Below, piece by piece: positions 1-9,500 of a stretch of 64,000 bases of DNA. Positions within the stretch are counted from its first letter, which is position 1, and the number at the start of each line of letters is the position of its first letter. Source of the DNA: Ancylomarina sp048268005 (GTDB lineage: Bacteria; Bacteroidota; Bacteroidia; Bacteroidales; Marinifilaceae); assembly GCA_048268005.1 (NCBI GenBank), contig JBLWWJ010000002.1:744001-808000 (forward strand), in the 5' to 3' direction. The notes under the pieces were generated by a model that was not told the origin of the DNA, did not search any database, and saw only the letters and a program-made list of their open reading frames with translations. Both the position numbers and the translations under genes were made by a program.

Positions 1-572
1 AGGTTATTAATGTTAATCGTGCACCTGAGGTAATTAATCCTATAGTTACTCGTGAGTATTATGAAGATGAAGAGTATGATGAAATTAATCTTACTGAGGT
101 TTTCGTAGATCCTGATGGCGATGAGTTAACATACATCGTTAGGTCAAGCAATGATAATGCTGTCAACGTTTATATGGCAGGTGAAGATATTATTATCAGA
201 CCTGTAGCAGAGGGTGAAAGTAATATTAGTGTCTATGCTACAGACAATCTGGGTTTAAGTACACGTACAAGTTTTGATGTTATCATTGGTACGGTAACAG
301 GTATCGAAGATATTGAAGGTTCTTCAGAAACCAAGGTTTATCCTGTTCCAACAAGTGGTCCATTGAACGTCGTTTTGGCTAACGATATCGAAGGAGAAGT
401 GCGTATTTCTATTATAAATATTGCTGGACTTACTCAGTACCAAACCTCAGTCAACAAAATGAGCGGTGAACATATTGAGAGATTAAATATTAGCAATATG
501 CCTTCCGGTATCTATTTGGTGAAGATTTCAAGTGCCAAAGGAGATGTTGTGAAGCGTGTTGTAAAAATGTAG
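1..572 (+). CDS. 3' end of a large T9SS-secreted protein, probably a subtilisin-family protease paralogue
   Basis: The reading frame is open from base 3 and the 5' part lies outside the window. The visible part of about 189 residues holds one cadherin/Ig-like beta module (starting VNRAPEVINP, with DPDGDE) and then a type IX secretion C-terminal sorting domain: TGIEDIEGSSETKVYPVPTSG-like linker, an SGEHIERLNISNMPSG core and a final YLVKI...VVKM strand. It aligns end to end with the tail of the 2512-residue protease at 3579-11117, so it is very likely the end of a sister protease, although no catalytic domain is visible here. The sorting domain would direct T9SS export and removal or anchoring at the cell surface. 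A DUF4625-type lipoprotein gene follows directly, as it does after the full-length paralogue. Confidence 0.85.
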   Translation, partial: VINVNRAPEVINPIVTREYYEDEEYDEINLTEVFVDPDGDELTYIVRSSNDNAVNVYMAGEDIIIRPVAEGESNISVYATDNLGLSTRTSFDVIIGTVTGIEDIEGSSETKVYPVPTSGPLNVVLANDIEGEVRISIINIAGLTQYQTSVNKMSGEHIERLNISNMPSGIYLVKISSAKGDVVKRVVKM

Positions 573-594
573 TGATTTCTAACTATTAACCATG

Positions 595-632
595 AAAAGG
601 GGGGATGATCTTCCGTTCGTCTCCTCTTTTAT
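595..632 (+). terminator. Hairpin after the truncated protease gene
   Basis: A 12-bp stem (595-606 with 619-630) containing several G-U pairs is followed by a short T-rich stretch. It lies 20 bases after the stop and just before the lipoprotein gene, so it may be a partial terminator or an RNA stabiliser inside a shared transcript. A similar weak hairpin follows the full-length protease. Confidence 0.4.
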
Positions 633-653
633 TTCATTGAAAAATTTAAAAAT

Positions 654-1106
654 ATGCAAATACTTAAATATGCAGTCATCCTTTTTATGGCAGTCGGTTT
701 GATGAGCTGTGGAGGAGGAGATGACAACAAAGTGGATGAAACCAAGCCTGCTATAAGTTTAAATGGTCCTACAAGCACAGTGGAGATTACACCAGGTGGT
801 GTTCTGAATGTAAATGCAGTATTATCTGACAACCTTATGTTGGAAGAATATGTTGTGACAATTACATACAGAGGCTCTAAATCAGTAAAAAATGTAGAAG
901 AGTTTTATTTTAATTCACGTTCCGAATTGGATGCTTATGGAAATGAATTGCCAGTAGTAAAAGGAGAAAAATCTTTTGATTTGAATTTTGATATTGCTGT
1001 TAGTGAATTTGCACGAGTAGGTGATTATAACTTTTCAATTTCGCTTGAAGATCAGTCTGGAAACATGGTTGAGGAGATGGTACAGTTCGAAATTGTACGT
1101 CCGTAA
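654..1106 (+). CDS. DUF4625-like lipoprotein (copy A)
   Basis: This 150-residue protein has a lipoprotein signal peptide (ILFMAVGLMSC, lipobox Cys at residue 19) followed by GGGDD, an acidic stretch of the kind often seen in Bacteroidota surface lipoproteins. The rest is one beta-sandwich-like domain with the DETKPAISL opening and a DNLMLEEY segment, resembling DUF4625 (family call from memory, no search run). It is nearly identical to the protein at 11270-11722 and more distantly related to the one at 19761-20204. In each case the gene follows a secreted protease gene or remnant. Its role is unknown; an accessory, anchoring or protease-partner function is inference from that placement. Confidence 0.85.
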   Translation: MQILKYAVILFMAVGLMSCGGGDDNKVDETKPAISLNGPTSTVEITPGGVLNVNAVLSDNLMLEEYVVTITYRGSKSVKNVEEFYFNSRSELDAYGNELPVVKGEKSFDLNFDIAVSEFARVGDYNFSISLEDQSGNMVEEMVQFEIVRP

Positions 1107-1136
1107 AGACGTAAGGCCGTGCATATGTTCGGAATT

Positions 1137-1170
1137 AAAGGGATCTGCCGATGAGTAGGTCCTTTTTTTA
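1137..1170 (+). terminator. Rho-independent terminator after lipoprotein copy A
   Basis: A ten-pair stem (1137-1146 with 1157-1166, two G-U pairs) runs into a T tract. The equivalent position after copy B (11754-11790) has a stronger version of the same hairpin, with related arm sequence. Confidence 0.7.
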
Positions 1171-1230
1171 GATTGATTTATATTTATTATGTTGTGTATT
1201 GGATTAGATCCCCAAAGTTTCAAATTCCCA

Positions 1231-2853
1231 ATGAAAAAATATTTACTACTTACTTTACTTTGTGTTATTTCAATAAAGCTTTACCCCCAGGATAAACTTG
1301 TATTGGATAGTCTTCTTGTTAGTTTGCAGTATGCAAAAGAGGATAGTTGTAAGCTAAGTTCTTTGTGTGGACTTTTTAATTACTACGTGGACAGAAATCT
1401 TTTAAAATCGCTTGAATATTCGCAACAGGCACTTGAAGTGGCTCGCAGAATGGAAAATTCTACACGAATTGCATATGTGCAATTTAGAAGAGGAGAGCAG
1501 TTGTTACTTTCAGGAGATTACGATGAGGCTTTAAAGCATTTGTTTCAAAGTTTGAAAATTTACGATGAGGCACACGATACGATATCACTTTATAAAGTGT
1601 ATAATAATATTGGAGCTATTTATAATCGAATTCATGATTACGACAAATCCCTGGAATATTATTTTAAAGCAGTCGACAGCTATAATAAAAAGGATTCGAG
1701 AGGTAATCATCCTTATACCATTTATAATAATATTGGTAATATATATAGCATCAGGAATGAAATTGATACTGCACTGGAGTATTACCAGAAGTCTCTCGAT
1801 TTGGCAAAAACTTTTGAGGATTTTAGAGTAATGGGGGCGGTTTACAATAATTTGGGTAAACTCTACACCGAAATGGGAAACTATGATGAAGCTTATGCTC
1901 ATTTACAAAGTTCACTGAAATGTAACCAAAAAATTGATGATAAAAACGGATTGGCTAAATCCTATTATTTTCTTGCTAACTATTACATTCAGGTTCGTGA
2001 ATATAATAAGGCGCTGGGTGCCATTCGAAATTCTCTGGATATGGGCAAAGAAGTTGGGGCATTATTGACTAGCCAGATGGCTTACCAGCTTCTTTATGAG
2101 GCTTATGAGAAGAAAGGGGACATGGCAAAGGCTCTGGAAGCCTATAAATTGTATAAAACTGTTAGTGATAGCCTCATCAATGAGAAAACGATTCAGGAAA
2201 TCACTAAGGTTAAAATGCAGTTCGACTTTGATAAAAAAGAAAAATTAATTAAAGCAGAGCAAGAGAAGAGAAAATTTAAATATGCTTTGATTATTTCTAT
2301 TCTTTCTCTTTGTGTTATTATAACAGGACTCCTTTATAACTTGATGAGAAACCGTACAAAGCGAATTCATATTGAAAAAAAACAGCTACATCTGGAGAAT
2401 AAGAACCTGGAAAACGATTTGGAAATTAAGAATAAGGAGTTGACTACGCATGTGATGTATTTGATTCAAAAGAATATGCTTATTTCCAATATTACTGATA
2501 AAATGTTAAGCTTAAAAAAGAAGGTCAAGCCAGAAAACAGGGAATCTATGCAAAAAATTATTCTTGAACTTTACGCTGCTGTTGAAAGAGAAGCGTGGGA
2601 CGAGTTTGAATGTCGTTTTCAGCAGGTGCATACCCATTTTTATGCTGTTTTGCAGGAGAGATTTCCTCAATTAACTCCCGGGGAAAAGAAACTTGCTGCC
2701 TTTTTAAGACTTAATATGTCTACTAAGGAGATTGCTGCTATTTTGGGGATTAGTACCAATAGTGTTGACGTGGCCCGTTATCGTCTAAGAAAGAAAATAG
2801 GACTTGTTAATACAGAGGTTAACCTGGTAAATTATTTAAGTGAATTGGCCTAG
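1231..2853 (+). CDS. TPR-repeat membrane protein with C-terminal LuxR-type HTH (transcriptional regulator)
   Basis: I chose the ATG at 1231 (540 residues) because it begins a clean signal peptide (MKKYLLLTLLCVISIKLYPQ); the same frame is open 14 codons further upstream. A run of tetratricopeptide repeats covers roughly residues 60-330 (repeated YNNIG, YNKAL and similar). A single membrane helix follows (YALIISILSLCVIITGLLYN), then a coiled-coil stretch rich in K/E/N, and a C-terminal helix-turn-helix (LTPGEKKLAAFLRLNMSTKE ... ILGISTNSVDVARYRLRKKI) typical of the LuxR/GerE fold. The layout is a periplasmic TPR sensor coupled through the membrane to a DNA-binding domain, a common Bacteroidota design. 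It sits between the two protease/lipoprotein units and may regulate them (inference). No kinase or receiver domain is present. Confidence 0.88.
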   Translation: MKKYLLLTLLCVISIKLYPQDKLVLDSLLVSLQYAKEDSCKLSSLCGLFNYYVDRNLLKSLEYSQQALEVARRMENSTRIAYVQFRRGEQLLLSGDYDEALKHLFQSLKIYDEAHDTISLYKVYNNIGAIYNRIHDYDKSLEYYFKAVDSYNKKDSRGNHPYTIYNNIGNIYSIRNEIDTALEYYQKSLDLAKTFEDFRVMGAVYNNLGKLYTEMGNYDEAYAHLQSSLKCNQKIDDKNGLAKSYYFLANYYIQVREYNKALGAIRNSLDMGKEVGALLTSQMAYQLLYEAYEKKGDMAKALEAYKLYKTVSDSLINEKTIQEITKVKMQFDFDKKEKLIKAEQEKRKFKYALIISILSLCVIITGLLYNLMRNRTKRIHIEKKQLHLENKNLENDLEIKNKELTTHVMYLIQKNMLISNITDKMLSLKKKVKPENRESMQKIILELYAAVEREAWDEFECRFQQVHTHFYAVLQERFPQLTPGEKKLAAFLRLNMSTKEIAAILGISTNSVDVARYRLRKKIGLVNTEVNLVNYLSELA

Positions 2854-3241
2854 CGAGAGTGTTATTTTAATCTTATAGCATGATATGGTGCCCTTCTCAT
2901 GGCTGATTGTGATCTTTTTTACGATATATACTTGGTATCTATAATTATTTGTGGGGAATCAGAGGACTTGGAAAAGGTCATTCCTCAATTCAAAAATGTT
3001 TTAGCCCATGGGTCAGTAAAGTGATCAGTGGGCTTTTTGTTTTGAGATTACAGCAAATTTCGCTCTCTATTTTTGCTATGACTCCTGCTTTTTTTGTAAT
3101 CGACATTTGTGAAATTAAAATCATCTGTGCGCTTTCCCGAAACTATGTACTTATTAGACCTTAATGCAGTTTGGTGTAATTTACTGGCAGTGAGACTTTA
3201 TAGCTTGTTTGTATAGACCATGTATTGGTGTGTAAATACTT
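2854..3241 (+). other. Intergenic region with a possible small structured transcript
   Basis: No convincing gene is visible. A 71-codon open frame at 2949-3164 runs through the terminator described below and has no recognisable features. Bases about 2951-2990 can fold as GGGGAAT paired with ATTCCTC, with a second inner pairing around GACTT/AAGGTC, just ahead of the terminator. Confidence 0.4.
3003..3040 (+). terminator. Terminator-like hairpin 150 bases downstream of the TPR regulator
   Basis: AGCCCA (3003-3008) pairs with TGGGCT (3029-3034), followed by a T run. It could end the TPR-regulator transcript with a long 3' UTR, or a separate small RNA. Confidence 0.55.
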
Positions 3242-3475
3242 TTGTACAGTTATTGTTTATGTTTCTTTTTCTTTCTCCTGCTTCTATCCTGTTATTATTG
3301 TTTCCGTAACAATTTAGTTCAACTGTATATGAAGAAAAAAGACGATAGAGGTAAAGCAGAAAAATGTTTTGACGAAAGAATTATAGAGGAGATAGAGAAG
3401 TGTAGAATAGAGACAGAAGCTCTCAAAAAAATACTGCAGGCCTTTAAAAAGAGAAATAGCAAAGAGAAAAAATAA
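3242..3475 (+). CDS. Possible small single-pass membrane protein, unrecognised
   Basis: This 77-codon frame starts at TTG. It encodes a very hydrophobic Phe/Leu/Cys-rich N-terminus (CFFFFLLLLSCYYCF) and then a highly charged, probably helical tail (ERIIEEIEKCRIETEALKKI). A shorter version could start at ATG 3329 (48 residues), containing only the charged part. The membrane helix plus coiled-coil-like tail is protein-like, but there is no clear ribosome binding site and I recognise no family. It ends 104 bases before the giant protease gene, on the same strand. It may be a real small protein or a chance frame. Confidence 0.35.
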   Translation: MYSYCLCFFFFLLLLSCYYCFRNNLVQLYMKKKDDRGKAEKCFDERIIEEIEKCRIETEALKKILQAFKKRNSKEKK

Positions 3476-3578
3476 TCAAAGATTAATATATAATACTAAT
3501 GAATATTTCCAATAAAGACCCATCAATAAAATAAATATTGAAAACAAAAGAATATTAACTAACCCTTAAAATTACCCT

Positions 3579-6500
3579 ATGAAGAAAAAAATACCTTTTA
3601 AAAGACTAGTAGTAATGTTGATAGCTCTGATTCTGATTACTGGATCAGTGGCAGGACAGCAATACCGGAATGGCATCAGGCAAGGTACCGTCCGTGTTAA
3701 ATTTAAGCCGCAACTTTCTGCGACTTTAAACAGTGTGCAAGCATCCAGTGTAAATGGCGTGTTGCACACAGGAATTCAAGCATTTGATAGAGCAAATGCG
3801 AAACTTTCGGCAGTGAGTATGAAGAGAGTCTTTCCATATTCAGCTAAACACGAAGCCAAGCATAAGCGGTATGGTCTGGATTTGTGGTATGAAGTAATCT
3901 ATACTTCAAATGTGGATCCTAAAGTGGCAATTGGTGCTTATTCTTCCCTTGAGGAGGTTGGTATGGCTGAACCCATTCGTCAAAAGACTTTTGAGAAAGG
4001 GGAGGTGAAGTATGCTCCAACTTCTTCTGGTACAGGAGCTCCTTTTAATGATACTTATTTGGCCGATCAATGGCATTATAACAATACAGGTGAACTTGCT
4101 ACCAGTGTTGCAGGTGGTGATATTAGCCTGTATAAAGCCTGGGAGATTGAAACCGGAAAGCCAAATGTAGTCGTCTGTATCGTTGATGGTGGTGTGGATG
4201 TAGATCACGAGGATTTGGCTGCTAATATGTGGATTAACGAAGCGGAAAAAAATGGTGAAGAAGGCGTTGATGATGATGGCAATGGTTATGTAGACGATAT
4301 TCATGGTTACAACTTTGTGGCTGGCTCAGGAAACATTACCCATCATTTTCATGGAACTCACGTTGCCGGTACTGTGGGTGCAGTAAACAACAACGGCATT
4401 GGTGTTGCCGGTGTTGCTGGAGGATCGGGAAATAACGATGGTATTCGCCTAATGTCTTCACAAATTTTCACCGAAGATGGTGGTAATGGCAATTCTGCTG
4501 CAGCTATTGTTTACGGTGCTGATAATGGTGCGGTAATTTCCCAAAATTCCTGGGGATACCCTTCCCCAGGTTATGTAGAGCAGGCCATTCTGGATGCCAT
4601 TGATTATTTTATAGCAGAGGCAGGAAGTTTTGCTGGTAGTCCTATGAGAGGTGGGGTTGTATTCTTCGCAGCTGGTAATGATAACAGTGAAGGAGATTAT
4701 TATCCCGGATACTATGAAAGTGCTATTTCTGTTTCGGCTCTTGGGCCGGATTTGAAAAAAGCCGGCTATTCAAACTATGGTAGCTGGGTTGATATAGCAG
4801 CGCCGGGAGGAAATAATGATTATGGTGTGGATCATTCAGTCTTAAGTACTTTGCCGAATGACAAGTACGGATATTTAGACGGAACTTCTATGGCTTGTCC
4901 TCACGTAGCTGGTGTTGCAGCACTTGTCGTATCCAAATATGGTAACAGTACGTTTACAAATGAGGACTTGAAGGTGCAATTGCTTACCGGAACGCCTGAT
5001 ATTGATGAATACAATCCTGGGTATGCAGGAAAATTGGGAATCGGTTATACCGATGCCTTTTTGGCTCTACAGACAGATAACGGGATAGTACCAAATTCAG
5101 TGGTTGATTTGAATTTGATAGGAATCGCGCAGGATTTTGCAAGCCTTTCCTGGACTATACCGGCTGATGAGGATGACGGTATGCCTGCGAGTTTTGAAGT
5201 GCTGTACAGTACCGAAGAGATCATTAATGAAAATGCTGATTTGGCCGAAAAGCTAAGTTTGAGCATGACGTCTGCGGATACTTTGGGTGCTACAGTCGAA
5301 ATGGATGTGCATGAATTGAAACCAACAACGACCTATTACTTTGCCATACGTTCCATTGACCGTTGGGGAAATGTATCACAGGTATCAAATGTAGCATCCG
5401 GAACGACCAATACAGGTCCTGCAATTAATACAGATAAGCAGGTAATGAATTTTACAATTGATGCTTCTTTGGCAACTACCGCAAGTGATGTTTTCAGTAT
5501 TTTGAATGAGGACAAGGGAGTATTGAAATGGGAAGGCTCTACCCGTCATAAGAATACTTCATTGTCTTACAATATGGCTGGCTTGAATTACCCGGAGGCC
5601 AATTTAGAAACTAGTTCGAAAAAGATTGCATTTGGACCGAAAATTTTGAAGCAGCGAGCGACTGCCAATGCTATTTCTACAGTGTCCTCGGTTGAACCCA
5701 TGGCGAATTTTTATGAAGAGTATTATTATGGCCGTGAAAGTGTTTTTGGGATTGGAGAAATGGATACGACTTTTACCAATTCGATGGCAACTCGTTATAA
5801 GGTAAGTCAGGCGGATGGTTTTAACCTGACTTTTGTGCAGGCGTATTTGAATCATACACCCGGCACCGGCCCCATGATTCTGGAAATCTACCAGGGTGAT
5901 CAGATAAATGAGAAGAACCTGGTTTATGCCCAGGAGTTTACCAGTTATGGTGCTTACGAATATTGGCATAATGAGTATTTGAAAGAGCAATTGTTCTTTG
6001 AACAAGGGACTACGTTTTGGATTGTCATTCATGTTCCTTCCGGAAACCTTTATCCTTTGGGAGTGGATTTGGAAGCGGTCCCTGAGTATTCCAACAACTG
6101 TTTGATGAGTTTCGATATGGGGAAAAGTTGGAGCTCTTTGGAAAGTATTATTGAAGACGATCGTTACGTATGGGCTGTTGCAGCGGTAAGTAAAAATCAA
6201 CATCTTGGGAATTACATCACTTTGAATCCTTCTTCAGGAGTTGTGGAAGGAAATAGCAGCCAGGAAGTGGAACTTTCTCTGGATGCTTCTACATTAATCA
6301 ATGGAACTTATAGCGCTAATGTGGTGTTGACATCCAATGATGGTGATGACAGGTACTTTAGAATGCCGGTTAATCTTAACGTAAGCGGTCATGAACCAAA
6401 ATTGGTGAATGAGACGGTAGTTGATTTTGGAGGTGTATTCTTTGGACATGATAAAGAATTAACCATAACCATTCAAAATACCGGGTATGGGAACTTTAAT

Positions 6501-9500
6501 GTTATGGATGTCATTTCAACCGACGATCAGTTTAAAATTGTTAGCCAACCATGGCAAATTGCTGCGAGAGATGAAGCTACAATAACCATTCATTATACGC
6601 CTGACGGCCCAGGTAATGACAATGGGACCATTGAATTGACCGATGCAATGGGACGTACTCAAAGCATTAACCTGTTTGGTGTAGCTATTGCTCCTTCGGA
6701 GATTGAGATTTCACTGGCCGAACAGCAATTGGCCGATATGGCTTTGGGTGAGGAGGCAAATGCTTCATTCTCCATAATCAATACGGGAGAGTATCCTTTG
6801 GAATATGTCATTCCTTCTTTTGCTCCGGATGTGAAAATAGAAGGTATGGATAATATTCACCTTTATGGCTATACGCTTGAGAGTAATGCCAATGGTGATA
6901 CCTCAGCGGTATACGACTGGGAGGATATCTCCTCTACCGGAACGGATGTGACCGAGCATTTCAAGAATGTATCCTATGATAATCGATACAAAGAGGTGGA
7001 ACTGGGATTTGAGTTTCCTTTTTATGGTGAAAAAATTGAAAGGATAAATCTTACCCGTTATGGACTTTTGTCTTTATCTGAAGAAGGTGCATTAGGAAAT
7101 TGTTGGCCTTCAGCGATGAATGATGGGTGTGCTCCGGAAGGCTTCATCTCTGCCTTTGGGGTTTGGTTCGACCTTAATAAAACAGGCCATATCTATTATT
7201 CCCGCAAACCGGGAAAATTCATTGTACAATATCAGAATGTTCTGCAGGAGTATGCCTGGGATGAAAACAAAACGGTTACTTTTCAGATTGTTCTGTTCTA
7301 CAATGGAGACATTGAATTCCGTTACAAAGATGTGCAGAAGTTTGATTTCTGGGCATTGCAGGATGTTTTGATCGCAGTGGGAGACAGAGCTTATTCTGAT
7401 GGCTTCCGTGTAAATGGAGCGAGAGATTATACTGATAAAATAAAAGGAAAGTTAAATTCAGACGAAACAGTATTTCGATTGAAAAGTCCGGGACAAAACA
7501 TGATCCGTACCGTTTCAGAACCTTATGGTATTGTTAAAGTTGGGGAGTCGAAAAACATCGATTTAACTTTAAGTACCGTGGGAATGTACGAAAGTAACCT
7601 ATACCAGCGATTGTCTGTTGTGAGTAATGACCCTTTCCATAATCCTGCAGCCTTCACTGTCAAGGTGAATGTTACAAGTGGTGGAGAGTCCAATGTAAGT
7701 GTTAGTCAGGATACAATAGCAATGGGACAAGTGTTCCAGGGTGGAGCGCGTAGAGAAACTCTGCTAATTCAAAATGAAGGAAGTAAGGATGTTGAAATTA
7801 CTTCTGTTTCTTTGCAAAATAGTAAGTTTAACCTGAATGTTGATGCTCCGGTTCTTTTAAAAGCCAAAAGTTCTCATTTTGTATTTATTGATTTACCTAC
7901 AGTTGATAAAGGAGTTGTCGAAGATCATTTGATTGTTAATACATCAGAAGGACAGAGCTTTGATGTTTATTTGCACGCAGAAATTGTTCCTGCTCCCGGC
8001 ATTGATGTAGATGTAACACCAATTACTGAGACATTGGAGGCAGGAGACATGGTAACAAGGACTATCTCTGTTCAAAACAATGGCGAAGCTGACCTGGAGA
8101 TTGTACCTGCGTACAACGATTGGTTGCACCTTGCAGATATAGAAGCAAAGGATGCTTCACTTAAGAATTTCTCTTATTATGCCCTTACCAGTGATGATGA
8201 AGATGGTCCTGCATATAATTGGGAAGATGTTCGTGAAACTGGTAATCGAATAAGTATTGACTGGTATTTTGATAACGATGTGTTGGTGAAAGCAGTACCT
8301 CTTCCCTATGAGGTGGAGTTTTATAATCAGCCTGTCGATACCTTGTGGATCAGTTGGGAAGGCGCTGTTTTTATGAGCGAGCCGGACTATGATTATGCTG
8401 TAGCAAGGGATATGCCTATTCCTACAAATGATGAATTGAATAATTTTATAGCTCCCTATTTTACATGGCAAGGTTATGACTGGCAACATCCGGAATATGA
8501 CACGCAAGTTGGGGTCTTTTATAAAATTTATGATGACAGAATTGTTGTTCAGTGGGCGGAGTATGTCGACCTGTTTACCATGGGAGGCAATTATAGTTTC
8601 GAAGCTATCCTGTATAAGAACGGAAACATCAAATTTCAGTACAAAGCCGGTGGTTGGGTCTTTACCGAACTGGGAACTATTGGTGTTGAAAATGAGGATG
8701 CTACCGATGGACTTCAATTGGCGCACAAACAGGAGTTTTTTAAGGATGGACTTGCAGTTTCCATTATACCTGCTGAAAAGCAAATAATTCCAGTAGGACA
8801 AAGCAAAGACTTGAAGGTGGCTTTGGATGCCAAATACCTGAACAAAGGTGAATACACCGGAAACTTTAGAATTTTTAATAATACTCCGCAAAATGGTGAG
8901 GTGATTGTTCCGGTTACCCTTACTGTAAATGGTGCGCCTACAATTGAAACTTTAATTTCGATAGATTATGGAAATGTGATGGCTTACCAAATTAATGGTG
9001 AATTTGGGCCTGAACCAATGTCCTATAATCAGGAATTCAAGGTGAAAAATACCGGCACAGACATTCTGAGTTTTTCAAACATTGGTTTTACTGAAACAAA
9101 TGAAGCTAAAGTGGAATTGGAATATTCTGATCCTATCTTTGGATTTAAAGAATGGCAGGAAATTAATCCTTGGAACCTTCCTGCTATTGCACCTGGTGAT
9201 CATGTAAATATGAGGGTTCGTTTGTTACCAGTCGGTGACAATGCTGAGATTAATGGTAAGCTTGTTTTTACAGGTAATTTACCGGAGGGAGACTACCTTC
9301 TTCCAGTGCATGCGCAGGTAAGTTTACCACCCGTTATGGTTTTGGAACAGGATTCTGTATCTGTAATGGCTAATACACCAGATTATGAGGAGGTTCGAAC
9401 AGTTACTATTGACAATACCAATGGGCAATCAGCATTGGATTACCAGCTTGGAATCAATTTTAAAAGAGAAGGTGAAGTAGAAAATGCAGAAACAGCATCG

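Noticed and set aside
2949..3164. 71-codon plus-strand ORF starting GTG
   Set aside because: It runs through a terminator hairpin, has no family-like features and no binding site; it is more likely non-coding.
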